Shown: positions 17,765-25,473 of the stretch, one piece after another
How positions within the stretch are numbered: the first letter of the stretch is position 1
Layout of the letters: every line of letters begins with the position of its first letter
Source: an uncultured Sellimonas sp.
GTDB taxonomy: Bacteria > Bacillota > Clostridia > Lachnospirales > Lachnospiraceae
Reading direction: 5' to 3'
Assembly: GCA_904393575.1 (NCBI GenBank)
Contig: CAJFMZ010000008.1
Coordinates: 1-33,532 of the forward strand
DNA: 33,532 bases
The notes under the pieces: generated by a model
What the model was told of the DNA's origin: nothing
Databases searched by the model: none
The model's input: the letters and a program-made list of their open reading frames with translations, nothing else
Position numbers and translations under genes: made by a program

Positions 17765-18175
17765 ATGGTAAAAGAAATTGTAAAAGACATCTTCTTTCTA
17801 GGACAGAAATCCGAACCTGCCTCGAAAGAGGATCTTCCGGTGGGAAGAGATTTGCAGGATACACTGGCTGCAAACAGGGAAGCATGCGTCGGCATGGCAG
17901 CCAATATGATCGGAGTAAAAAAACGGGTGATAATTGTGAATATGGGGATACTGGATGTGGTCATGTTCAACCCGGTTCTGATCAGAAAAGATACCCCTTA
18001 CGAGACGGAGGAAGGATGCCTCTCGCTTCCAGGTGTCCGGAAAACGACACGCTATCAGAATGTGGAAGTGGAATATTATGATATGAACTGGAAAAAGCAG
18101 AGGCAGAAATTAAGTGGCTGGCAGGCCCAGATCTGCCAGCACGAGCTGGACCATCTGGAAGGGATCCTGATCTGA
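17765..18175 (+). CDS. Peptide deformylase-like protein, divergent motif I
   Basis: Peptide deformylase removes the formyl group from new N-termini. The 136-residue product keeps motif II EEGCLS (metal ligand Cys85) and motif III QHELDH (His126, His130 and catalytic Glu127). Motif I, normally GxGxAAxQ, reads CVGMAANM here: the first glycine is Cys41 and the glutamine that stabilises the transition state is Met48. It also lacks a C-terminal extension. There is no clear ribosome binding site before the ATG. It is 1 nt from the acyltransferase gene and probably coupled to it. It may be a secondary deformylase with altered activity; a primary def is expected elsewhere. Confidence 0.8.
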   Translation: MVKEIVKDIFFLGQKSEPASKEDLPVGRDLQDTLAANREACVGMAANMIGVKKRVIIVNMGILDVVMFNPVLIRKDTPYETEEGCLSLPGVRKTTRYQNVEVEYYDMNWKKQRQKLSGWQAQICQHELDHLEGILI

Positions 18176-18176
18176 G

Positions 18177-19190
18177 ATGAAAGAAAAGAATTATAATCTT
18201 GAATTGATCAGGATGATTTCGTTTGTTCTGGTCATTGCGATTCATGTGAGTAATTATTTTTGCAGAGCTTATGGCGAAATTCCAAACAGTGAGTATGCCT
18301 TTTCCCTGGCAGTTGATACGGTGGCAAGGGTGAGTGTTCCGTCTTTTTTTATGATTTCCGGGACACTTCTGCTTGGCAGGGAGGAAACACTGCAAAAGCA
18401 CTGTGGAAGGATTATACGGTTTTTAGTGGCTCTGGTCGTGTGGAGTGCGGTTTATTACCTGTGGAATACCTATTATATGAAAACAGAAGTGAATCTGCAG
18501 GAGATCTTTTTTGTGCCTGCGGAGGCACACCTCTGGTATCTGTATGCCATGATACCGATTTATCTGGTGCTTCCGTTTCTCCAGGTCATGTGCAGAAATA
18601 TGTCAAAGCAGCTGGAAAAAGCGCTTCTGATCGTTTCAACAGGGGCAGTGCTCCTGAATTTTCGTACTACCATTACAGATGAGGAGCTGTACTATGATCT
18701 GCCGTTGATTGGAGACAGAGTCTATACATACTATTTGTTTTTCGGTTATTATATCAGCAAATACCGGAAAAAGATTCCAATCAGCCAGAAGGCGGCAGCA
18801 CTGATCTGCGTATTCAGTATGGCAGTGTCTTTTGGGGTGACTATGGGAAACACATTTGCAGAGGGAGACCATTATGAAAAAGACCTGACTTATGGATCGC
18901 CTTTTGTGATTCTGGCAGCCGTCATGTTTTTCCTCGTTATGATACGGTTAAAGGATGGAGATTTTCGGCCTTCCATCAAAGTCAAGCGGGTGATTGATCT
19001 TTTCTGCGGCTGTTCGTTTGGAATTTATCTGATCCATATTCTGTTTTTGGATAATTATAAAAAATATATGGAGCCGTCAGATCTGTCAGCATGGATCGCC
19101 GTGCCGGGACTGACCCTTGTGATTGCGGCAGTGTCCTTTGTGTGTGTTCTTGTACTGAGGCAGACAACGATTGGAAAGAAAATTACATAG
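18177..19190 (+). CDS. Acyltransferase 3 family membrane protein
   Basis: The 337-residue product has about ten hydrophobic segments and the opening NLELIRMISFVLVIAIHVSNYF. The Arg12 and His23 arrangement is typical of acyltransferase-3 (OafA/WecH-like) proteins, which O-acetylate or succinylate surface polysaccharides or other cell-envelope molecules. A mid-protein WYLYAMIPIYLVLPFLQ and the late GCSFGIYLIHILF also fit the family. It starts 1 nt after the deformylase-like stop codon, so the pair is probably cotranscribed. The substrate cannot be read from sequence. Confidence 0.85.
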   Translation: MKEKNYNLELIRMISFVLVIAIHVSNYFCRAYGEIPNSEYAFSLAVDTVARVSVPSFFMISGTLLLGREETLQKHCGRIIRFLVALVVWSAVYYLWNTYYMKTEVNLQEIFFVPAEAHLWYLYAMIPIYLVLPFLQVMCRNMSKQLEKALLIVSTGAVLLNFRTTITDEELYYDLPLIGDRVYTYYLFFGYYISKYRKKIPISQKAAALICVFSMAVSFGVTMGNTFAEGDHYEKDLTYGSPFVILAAVMFFLVMIRLKDGDFRPSIKVKRVIDLFCGCSFGIYLIHILFLDNYKKYMEPSDLSAWIAVPGLTLVIAAVSFVCVLVLRQTTIGKKIT

Positions 19191-19279
19191 CAGGGGAGAA
19201 TGGCGGAGCATCAGAAGGTAAATAATAGAAGCAGAAACAGGAAAGGAAAGTGGCAAAAGGCCGGAAAGGAGGGATTCGT

Positions 19280-20221
19280 ATGTGTACCTGTATCACTTAC
19301 GATAACGGCGATTTTTATTTTGGAAGGAATCTGGATCTGGACTGTTCTTTTGGAGAAACGGTGGTGATGACACCGCGGAATTTTCCGCTGGAATTCCGGA
19401 TGGCAGGACGCAGAGATAGGCATTATGCCATGATCGGTATGGCTTCGGCCTCAGACAGGTTTCCACTGTATGCGGAAGCGGTGAATGAAAAGGGGCTCTG
19501 TATGGCAGGGCTGAATTTTCCGGGAAATGCATATTATCAGAAACCGGATGGAGAAGGGCTGGAACTGGCGTCTTTTGAGCTGATTCCGTGGATTCTGGGA
19601 ACTTGTGCCAACGTGGAAGAGGCAGAAGAATATCTGAAAGAGCTGAAGGTGACCGATACCGCATTTTCTGACCAGATGCCGCCGGCTCCCCTTCACTGGA
19701 TGCTGGCGGATAAGGAACAATGCCTTGTCCTGGAGGCAGTCAGGGAGGGGCTGAGAATCTATGAGAATCCGTTTGGCGTACTGACCAACAATCCGCCTTT
19801 TGATTATCACAGGGTGAACATGAATAACTACCTGAATCTCAGTGCAAAAAGCCCACAGAACCGATTTTCCGATCAACTGAATTTACAACCTTATGCACAG
19901 GGAATGGGAGCGGCAGGGCTTCCGGGAGATGCATCTTCTGCGTCCCGGTTTGTAAGGGCTACATTTCTGAAATGGAATTCGGTGGCACCGCAGGACGAAA
20001 AGTCCAATGTATCCCAGTTCTTTCACATTCTGGACGGGGTAGCCATGGTGAGAGGCTCTGTGATTACAGAAGCAGGAACGTATGATGTCACCACCTATTC
20101 CTGCTGCATAAATACGCGGACGGGTGCATACTATTACAAAACATATGATGACAGTCAGATCCGGAAAGTGGAGATTGAGAAAAGCTGTCTGGACGGAAGA
20201 GAATTAAAAATGATGAATTAG
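19280..20221 (+). CDS. bsh: Bile salt hydrolase (choloylglycine hydrolase family)
   Basis: This Ntn-hydrolase deconjugates glycine- or taurine-conjugated bile salts. The 313-residue product starts MCTCITYDNGDFYFGRNLD. Cys2 becomes the N-terminal nucleophile after Met removal. The conserved residues are visible by comparison with the Clostridium perfringens enzyme: Arg16, Asp19, Asn79 in AGLNFPG, Asn170 in GVLTNNPPFD, and Arg223 in DASSASRFVR. AAGGAGGG 6 nt upstream fixes the start at 19280, not the longer in-frame ATG at 19250. A penicillin V acylase role is possible, but the GLNFPG and TNNPPFD segments favour bile salts. This points to a gut habitat. Confidence 0.88.
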   Translation: MCTCITYDNGDFYFGRNLDLDCSFGETVVMTPRNFPLEFRMAGRRDRHYAMIGMASASDRFPLYAEAVNEKGLCMAGLNFPGNAYYQKPDGEGLELASFELIPWILGTCANVEEAEEYLKELKVTDTAFSDQMPPAPLHWMLADKEQCLVLEAVREGLRIYENPFGVLTNNPPFDYHRVNMNNYLNLSAKSPQNRFSDQLNLQPYAQGMGAAGLPGDASSASRFVRATFLKWNSVAPQDEKSNVSQFFHILDGVAMVRGSVITEAGTYDVTTYSCCINTRTGAYYYKTYDDSQIRKVEIEKSCLDGRELKMMN

Positions 20222-20233
20222 AGAAATAAGAGG

Positions 20234-20273
20234 AAGCTCCCGGATGAATCGAAAGAGATTATTCCGGGAGCTT
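20234..20273. terminator. Bidirectional terminator-like hairpin between convergent genes
   Basis: AAGCTCCCGGA (20234-20244) and TCCGGGAGCTT (20263-20273) form an 11-bp stem with an 18-nt loop between the convergent bile salt hydrolase and YolD-like genes. It overlaps the last codons of the latter. The T-runs are short. Confidence 0.55.
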
Positions 20274-20720
20274 GATTTCTTCCAGATCATCAAAGGAGAT
20301 ACAGACTTCGGAATCTCCGTCCAAAATGGTAAGATTTCGAAAGACAGGATCCAGTCTGGTTACAGTTCCGGAGCACTCTCTATAAATACCAAGAGGGGGA
20401 TCCACCGGATGTATTGTGTCCTCGCAGAAAAACCGGACGGTCAGGAAATCGCCTTTTTCTGTTCGGGAGAGGAGAAGAGAAAGCTGCTGCGCCTCTTCCT
20501 CAGAGAGGAGTTTTTTCGGAACCCGCTCTTGTTTCCACTGCTCCAGGGCAATCTCATCGTCATATCCACGAAGTGCGGCGAAGGGTGAGAAGATTTTTGC
20601 ACGGTCTGGGACGGGCATCCGCGGATGCCGGTAAGAAGGCTCAGGCCGGGAAAGGGACAGGATATCCCGATACTTTGCCGCTGCAGCCCGCCCTTCTTTC
20701 GTATTCTTATAGTCCTCCAT
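20259..20720 (-). CDS. YolD-like family protein
   Basis: The 153-residue product contains the sequence RAKIFSPFAALRGYDDEIALEQW, matching the YolD-like family (F-x-PF-x-AL-x-GYDDEI), small proteins commonly encoded beside Y-family polymerase genes. The remainder is a beta-rich C-terminal part without recognised domains. AAAGGAGG on the minus strand, 8 nt before the ATG at 20720, fixes the start; a longer ORF to 20819 would overlap the polymerase gene. It is downstream of the polymerase on the same strand, 49 nt away, so it is probably part of the SOS operon. Its function is unknown; it may modulate the polymerase (inference). Confidence 0.8.
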   Translation of the reverse strand: MEDYKNTKEGRAAAAKYRDILSLSRPEPSYRHPRMPVPDRAKIFSPFAALRGYDDEIALEQWKQERVPKKLLSEEEAQQLSLLLSRTEKGDFLTVRFFCEDTIHPVDPPLGIYRECSGTVTRLDPVFRNLTILDGDSEVCISFDDLEEIKLPE

Positions 20721-20769
20721 CGATGATGCCTCCTTTCTGAATTGGAGTTGTAGAGCATGATATGCCATG

Positions 20770-22236
20770 TCAAGCCTTATGACCGCCGATCTGTCCGTTT
20801 CGTTCCCGCATGGTGGCACCGTCCAAAAAGCTGGTGCCTTTCAGCACGGCATTTTTCCCAAAGCGCTTTCGGATTTCCGACATGGATGCCTGAAGCCTTT
20901 TTTCTTTTTCCAGTTTCTCTGTGTCTGTAAACAGATCCATCTGCCAGATTCCATTGTCTCTTAATACTTTGTTTGCCGTGATGGTAATGCGGCGGACAAA
21001 GAGAGAAGGGTTTATGATCTGATCAAAAAGCGCAAGGGCAGAACCGATCAGGCGGCTCGCCAGGTTGGACGGAGGATCCAGCCGGATTGTGCCGTGGGCG
21101 CCTTTTGGCACTCGGCGGCCATAATGATCAATATGAATTTCGCCGTGGTAGGAGCCATTATCGCAGTTTGCCCGGTCGTAGCCGATACTCAGCGTCAGAG
21201 AACCGGCAGTCAACCCCTGATCGAACAGGCGGAAGGCCAGGCTGTCTGTCATTTCCTGGACAACGATGCGGGCTTTCTGACATTCATAGGGACAGGAGAG
21301 CACCTGCCCTTCACTGGTGCTGTTGTCGGAAGGCTGATAGGACTTGATATCCTGCATTGTACAGGGCTCGATGCCCCAGGCGTGGTCGATCAGGATTTCC
21401 GCATCGATGCCAAATTCTTTATAGAGCATCTCCTCTTCTGTCAGGCTTGCACGGGCAAGCTCCCCCATCGTATGGATGCCGTGCTTTGCAAGACGTTTTG
21501 CGGTGCCGGATCCGGTCTGCCAGAAATCGGTAAGAGGCTGGTGATCCCAGAGCAGATATCGGAAAGACTCCTCGTCAAGCTCAGCGATCCGGACGCCGTC
21601 CGGATCTGGAGGGGTATGCTTGGCAACGATATCCATGGCAAGTTTGCTAAGATACAGATTGGTTCCGATTCCGGCAGTGGCGGTAATGCCCGTGGCGTAG
21701 AGAACTTCCCGGATGATTGCCTTTGCGAGATCGTGAGCGGACATCTGGTAATGCTCCAGATAGGAGGTCACATCCATGAAGACTTCATCGATAGAGTAGA
21801 CATGAATGTCTTCCGGGGCAATGTATTTCAGATAGATGGAGTAGATTTTGGATGACAGCTCCATATAATAAGCCATACGGGGCGGTGCCACAAGATAGGA
21901 AACCGTAAGCAGGGGATCCTGCCTGAGTGCATCTGCATCAAAGGAAGGAGCGCCAAGGGAAGGTTGTCCGCCCTTTTTCAGCGCAGTGCCGCTCTGGATG
22001 GCTGTCTGCAGCCGCCGGCGGTTGACTTCGCGGACTTTCTGAACCACTTCAAAAAGCCTTGCCCTTCCAGGTATTCCGTAAGCCTTTAAAGAAGGAGAAA
22101 CAGCAAGGCAGATCGTCTTTTCCGTGCGGGAAGCATCTGCAACAACCAGATTGGTGGTCAGAGGATCCAGGTGACGGGCCGCGCATTCTGCGGAAGCATA
22201 GTAGGATTTCAGATCAATCGCAAGATAGGTTCTCAT
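20770..22236 (-). CDS. Y-family translesion DNA polymerase (UvrX/UmuC-like)
   Basis: Y-family polymerases copy past damaged bases. The 488-residue product starts MRTYLAIDLKSYYASAECAARH, with catalytic Asp8 and the DxKSxYASxEC pattern seen in UvrX/YqjW-type polymerases, and the active-site YSIDEVFMD with Asp150 and Glu151. The thumb and little finger domains follow; length is right. AAAGGAGA 9 nt before the ATG at 22236 sets the start. It lies between a small upstream gene and the YolD-like gene, all on the minus strand under one LexA-type promoter. Confidence 0.92.
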   Translation of the reverse strand: MRTYLAIDLKSYYASAECAARHLDPLTTNLVVADASRTEKTICLAVSPSLKAYGIPGRARLFEVVQKVREVNRRRLQTAIQSGTALKKGGQPSLGAPSFDADALRQDPLLTVSYLVAPPRMAYYMELSSKIYSIYLKYIAPEDIHVYSIDEVFMDVTSYLEHYQMSAHDLAKAIIREVLYATGITATAGIGTNLYLSKLAMDIVAKHTPPDPDGVRIAELDEESFRYLLWDHQPLTDFWQTGSGTAKRLAKHGIHTMGELARASLTEEEMLYKEFGIDAEILIDHAWGIEPCTMQDIKSYQPSDNSTSEGQVLSCPYECQKARIVVQEMTDSLAFRLFDQGLTAGSLTLSIGYDRANCDNGSYHGEIHIDHYGRRVPKGAHGTIRLDPPSNLASRLIGSALALFDQIINPSLFVRRITITANKVLRDNGIWQMDLFTDTEKLEKEKRLQASMSEIRKRFGKNAVLKGTSFLDGATMRERNGQIGGHKA

Positions 22237-22274
22237 CTGCTGGCATCTCCTTTCTGACAGATGAAAATAAACTG

Positions 22275-22583
22275 TTATACGGACGGAGTTCGCTCTACAA
22301 ACCACCTTCCGACACGACTTGAAAACAGAGGATCCGTGCGCTCAAAAAACAGATGCTTTTCCTGACCGTGGATTACGACCGTATAGCAGTCACCGCGGGA
22401 GGAAACAGAAGCAGGGTGGTAGTCGCGGACGCTCTCAATAGGAAAGGTCCGTCCGTCCGCCCAGGTGATGGCAGTCGGCTGCATGTAGCCGGTGGCATCG
22501 AAAACAGAAGAGACGGTCACGTAGATCCGCTCTTTCGTTTTAGTATGCTGCGTTTGCTGTGAGACATGTTGTGCAGGACTCAT
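22275..22583 (-). CDS. Small protein upstream of Y-family polymerase
   Basis: The 102-residue product contains IYVTVSSVFDATGYMQPTAITWADGRTFPIESVRDYHPAS and ends RVGRWFVERTPSV. Similar small proteins with a W-x-DGR and RWFVE pattern are found beside Y-family polymerase genes, and they resemble DUF6504 in Actinobacteria. I am not certain of the family. AAAGGGGGGAG before the ATG at 22583 supports the start; a longer in-frame ATG at 22631 would run into the LexA box. It ends 38 nt before the polymerase start, suggesting a shared transcript. Confidence 0.65.
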   Translation of the reverse strand: MSPAQHVSQQTQHTKTKERIYVTVSSVFDATGYMQPTAITWADGRTFPIESVRDYHPASVSSRGDCYTVVIHGQEKHLFFERTDPLFSSRVGRWFVERTPSV

Positions 22584-22614
22584 TTGGAGCTCCCCCCTTT
22601 CTTGAAACTGGATT

Positions 22615-22628
22615 CGAACATATGTTTG
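22615..22628 (-). promoter_or_regulatory. LexA (DinR) SOS box
   Basis: CGAACATATGTTTG matches the Firmicute LexA consensus CGAACRNRYGTTYC at 13 of 14 positions. It lies 14 bp downstream of the -10 box of the predicted operon promoter, so binding would block initiation. Confidence 0.8.
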
Positions 22629-22642
22629 CATCTTCTGGATTC

Positions 22643-22672
22643 ATCATACTACAGAGAAAAGCAGAATGTCAA
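22643..22672 (-). promoter_or_regulatory. Promoter of the SOS polymerase operon
   Basis: On the minus strand TTGACA (22667-22672) and TATGAT (22643-22648) are 18 bp apart, close to consensus. The LexA box is immediately downstream. Confidence 0.75.
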
Positions 22673-22710
22673 GATGCAGAAGTTTCCAGAAAAGGAGAGA
22701 TGTATCCGGG

Positions 22711-23376
22711 TCAGGCTTTCTGCCTGTGTTTGCCGGACCGTAGTTTGATCAGGTCGTAGATGGACGCAAAATGCAGTTCATCGTTGTAAGCGGCCTGGGC
22801 CTGGTAGGTGATCGGAAGAAGACCGTTTGTCTCATTGTGAATTTCGACGCCCCGGCGGAGCCTTTTCAGAAAAAGTTCGGTCTTATCGTGGGAGTTTCCC
22901 CGGAAGAGCGCAAGAAATGTCCGTCCGCTTTTTCTGCTGATAAAGCCAAGATCCCCGGCGGCAACACGCAGGATGTCTCCGAATTCCCGAAATACAGTAT
23001 CTCCGGCATCATGGCCGTAAGTACGGTTCAGGCAATGAATATTGTCGAAAGAAATGACGGCACAGGCAATGTCGTCCTCCAGAATCGAATCTGAGAGTTT
23101 TACCAGCTCCTTTTTGAGGGCGGAAGTATTTGGAAGCAGAGTCAGGGCGTCCGTATCCGCCAGCATGGAAAGCGTTTGCTCCCTTTTTTTCTGCCGATGC
23201 CAGGAGATCAGGTCCAGTGCCAGGAAGACAAGGCACCCGAAAAGCCCGGAGAAGAGAAAGAGAGAAACTCTTACGGATAAAATATGTTCTGCACCATATA
23301 AAATACCAAAAGACAGAAAAAAGAAAAAAATCAAAATGCCTTGAATCCATTTTAATGCAGCATAAGATTTCATCAT
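22711..23376 (-). CDS. Membrane protein with degenerate GGDEF domain
   Basis: The 221-residue product has two membrane segments (about 10-28 and 38-57) and a C-terminal GGDEF-like domain (from about 72). It keeps an LADTDALTLLPN start resembling the GGDEF family opening and YGHDAGDTVFREFGDILR, typical of the domain. However, the catalytic motif reads SGRTF at 150-154 instead of GGDEF, so cyclic-di-GMP synthesis is very unlikely. No inhibitory-site RxxD is obvious. AAGGGG 7 nt before the first ATG supports the start. It is the last leftward gene before the DnaA-box interval. It may act as a binding or sensor protein. Confidence 0.85.
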   Translation of the reverse strand: MMKSYAALKWIQGILIFFFFLSFGILYGAEHILSVRVSLFLFSGLFGCLVFLALDLISWHRQKKREQTLSMLADTDALTLLPNTSALKKELVKLSDSILEDDIACAVISFDNIHCLNRTYGHDAGDTVFREFGDILRVAAGDLGFISRKSGRTFLALFRGNSHDKTELFLKRLRRGVEIHNETNGLLPITYQAQAAYNDELHFASIYDLIKLRSGKHRQKA

Positions 23377-23820
23377 GAATCATCCCCTTATTTGTTACCA
23401 GTGAAACGAAACAGTAACCTATTATAATAAAGTATAGGATGCAAAAGTAAAAAATATGTGTTCTTTTTCTTTGGATTTTATGAAAATAGTATCATAGTCT
23501 TGTGTCAAGTAAAATTTTAAATACAGGATGTTGATAACTATGTGGAAAGAGTGGATAACTTTGTGGACATGTCTGAAAAACGCTTGGATAAGCATGGGAT
23601 AAATGGAGATGACAGAGGATGAAATTTCGACACAGGAGCGTGGATAAAGACGGAATATGGGGGAGAAAAGGGGAAAGGGAAAAACAAGTTATCCACGTAT
23701 TATGGAAAATGGGAATTGGAAAAGTGGAAAAGGAAGAAAGCGGAGAAAACCTTGATTTATATGGGGAAATCATGGATAAATACAGGAGGATAAAGACAAG
23801 ATAAAGAGATGGAAAAGAAG

Positions 23821-23829
23821 TTATCCACA
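23821..23829 (+). promoter_or_regulatory. DnaA box, perfect
   Basis: TTATCCACA, exact match, first of a tandem pair in the same orientation. Confidence 0.78.
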
Positions 23830-23832
23830 ATT

Positions 23833-23841
23833 TTATCCACA
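23833..23841 (+). promoter_or_regulatory. DnaA box, perfect
   Basis: TTATCCACA, exact match, 3 bp after the previous box (12 bp start to start), close to the spacing of cooperative DnaA binding. Confidence 0.78.
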
Positions 23842-24003
23842 TAAGGTGGACAAATCTTTATGTGGAAAGGACAAATGTGAACAGCGTGGAAAGAGCCGAA
23901 ACGATGTGGAGAAAAGAAATCTTCCTGGAAAAGTGGATTTTTCACACTTTCTTTCCGAAGATATGGTAAACTGTTTAAGTACGAAGAAAAACAGGGGAGA
24001 CAT

Positions 24004-25431
24004 ATGATGAAAAGAAAATTAACAAAGATACTGGCAGGACTGCTCTGTATGGCAGCGGTTATGATGCCGATGGCGGGAGCGAAAGCAGCAGATGTGGAAG
24101 AGGAGGCAAAGCAGTCCTATGAACTTCCGGTTCAGAGTAATGAAATCAAGGACTGGCCGGAAGGTCCTGCCGTCTATGGAAAATCAGCGATTGTGATCGA
24201 TGCGGATACGAAAGCTGTGCTTTATGCGAAAAATATAGATGATGAGCATTATCCGGCAAGCATTACGAAGGTGATGACGGCACTTCTGGCTGTGGAGAAT
24301 GGAAACCTGGATACGGACAAGGTGGTGTTTTCCCAGGAGAGTGTGGATTTCCTGGAGCCGGGAGACGCTTATATCGGAATGAGGCCTGGGGAGGAGATCT
24401 CTTTAAAAGACGCACTGTACGGGATTTTGCTTGCATCGGCAAACGAGGTATCCTATGCGGTGGCAGAAAATATAGGGAATAAGCTTCCGGGAACGGGAAC
24501 CGGATATGAGAAGTTTGTGGCGGCCATGAATGAGCGTGCAAAGGAGCTTGGCGCCACACATACACATTTTGCCAATCCTCACGGACTACAGGATGAAAAT
24601 CATTATACTTCAGCTCATGACATGGCGCTGATCTCGGCGGAGGTGTTCGCCCACCCGGAACTTCTGGAGATCATGCAGACCTATGAGTATACGATCGGGC
24701 CGACCAATCTGGAGACTGAGTCCAGGACCTTCCAGCAGAGGCATGAGATGCTGATCAGCTGGGATCCTCATTATTACGAATACTGTGTGGGAGGCAAGAC
24801 CGGCTATACCGATGAGGCGGGAAATACGCTGATTACTCTTGCTGACAATGGAAAGATGCATCTTGTCTGTGTGGAAATGGAGACACGAGGTCAGCATATT
24901 TACGATGATACGAGGAGCATTCTGGATTATGGATTCAATCAGTTTGAACGGCAGGAAGTGGAAAGCAAGGTACTGGAACGGGCAGAGGAGGAGGCCCATG
25001 CTTCCGTCAACGTTACGGAGCCGGTCTATGTGACGCTGCCGTCCGGTGCGTCTCAGGAGGATCTGGAATTTGAAACCGGAGAAGAAAACGGAGCATCCAT
25101 GCTGTATCTGACCTATCAGGGACAAACCGTAGGAAGCGTGCCGGCACAGATCGATGAGAAGGCGGCACAGCAGGCCGAAAAGGGAGAAAAGGCGGCATCC
25201 GTTCTCGATAAAGTCCGGGGAGTGTTCAGCGGGAAACGCTGGATGATCGTGGCGGCAGCGGTGGCAGCAGTCCTGGTTGTGATTATCGTGGTCCTGGTTG
25301 TATTCCGCAGACGGAGAAGGCGGTCTTTCCTGCGGACAACGAGGAGACAAAAGAAAATGGAGCGCCAGAGAAGGCGTAGAATGAGGAAGGCTGCAAGAAG
25401 AAGCAGAAGACGCGGCAGAAAAAGATGGTAA
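24004..25431 (+). CDS. D-alanyl-D-alanine carboxypeptidase (DacA/PBP5-like) with Arg-rich cytoplasmic tail
   Basis: This serine DD-carboxypeptidase trims the pentapeptide of peptidoglycan. The 475-residue product has a signal peptide (about 1-29, ending GAKAAD) and the three active-site motifs: SITK (Ser86 to Lys89), SAN (145-147) and KTG (265-267). A PBP5-type C-terminal domain follows (about 315-385). Unusually it ends with a membrane span (413-434, WMIVAAAV to VVF) and a 41-residue cytoplasmic tail with 22 Arg and 4 Lys. Two start ATGs follow AGGGGAG; I take the first. Its location is next to the DnaA-box cluster. Confidence 0.93.
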   Translation: MMKRKLTKILAGLLCMAAVMMPMAGAKAADVEEEAKQSYELPVQSNEIKDWPEGPAVYGKSAIVIDADTKAVLYAKNIDDEHYPASITKVMTALLAVENGNLDTDKVVFSQESVDFLEPGDAYIGMRPGEEISLKDALYGILLASANEVSYAVAENIGNKLPGTGTGYEKFVAAMNERAKELGATHTHFANPHGLQDENHYTSAHDMALISAEVFAHPELLEIMQTYEYTIGPTNLETESRTFQQRHEMLISWDPHYYEYCVGGKTGYTDEAGNTLITLADNGKMHLVCVEMETRGQHIYDDTRSILDYGFNQFERQEVESKVLERAEEEAHASVNVTEPVYVTLPSGASQEDLEFETGEENGASMLYLTYQGQTVGSVPAQIDEKAAQQAEKGEKAASVLDKVRGVFSGKRWMIVAAAVAAVLVVIIVVLVVFRRRRRRSFLRTTRRQKKMERQRRRRMRKAARRSRRRGRKRW

Positions 25432-25437
25432 AAATAC

Positions 25438-25467
25438 TTGACGCATGCAAAAACAATCAAGTATAAT
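25438..25467 (+). promoter_or_regulatory. Promoter of the ileS T-box leader
   Basis: TTGACG (25438-25443) and a perfect TATAAT (25462-25467) are 18 bp apart, starting 6 bp after the carboxypeptidase stop codon. The predicted transcription start near 25474 coincides with the beginning of the leader hairpins. Confidence 0.75.
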
Positions 25468-25473
25468 GTACAA

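Larger units (their letters stand above)
23529..23913. other. DnaA-box cluster, 23 kb from dnaA
   Basis: Two perfect TTATCCACA boxes (23821-23829 and 23833-23841) and five one-mismatch sites lie in 385 bp. The one-mismatch sites are TGTTGATAA 23529, AGTGGATAA 23550, CGTGGATAA 23639, TTATCCACG 23689 and TGTGGAGAA 23905. Further two-mismatch sites lie around 23541, 23562, 23583, 23771 and 23861. This is denser than the dnaA-rpmH interval (one perfect and two one-mismatch). Confidence 0.75.
23377..24003. other. Gene-free interval with AT-rich segment and DnaA-box cluster
   Basis: This 627-bp gap between divergent genes contains no supported ORF. It has an AT-rich segment (about 23401-23525), a DnaA-box cluster (23529-23913), and a strikingly purine-rich top strand over much of 23600-23935. 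A minus-strand TATAAT (23421-23426) may serve the GGDEF-like gene. Confidence 0.75.

Noticed and set aside
21094..21855. 253-codon plus-strand ORF opposite the Y-family polymerase
   Set aside because: Antisense shadow of a gene with clear catalytic motifs.
23619..23804. Short plus-strand ORF in the DnaA-box interval
   Set aside because: Composition follows the purine-rich repeats (Lys, Glu, Gly, Arg), no ribosome site or family resemblance.
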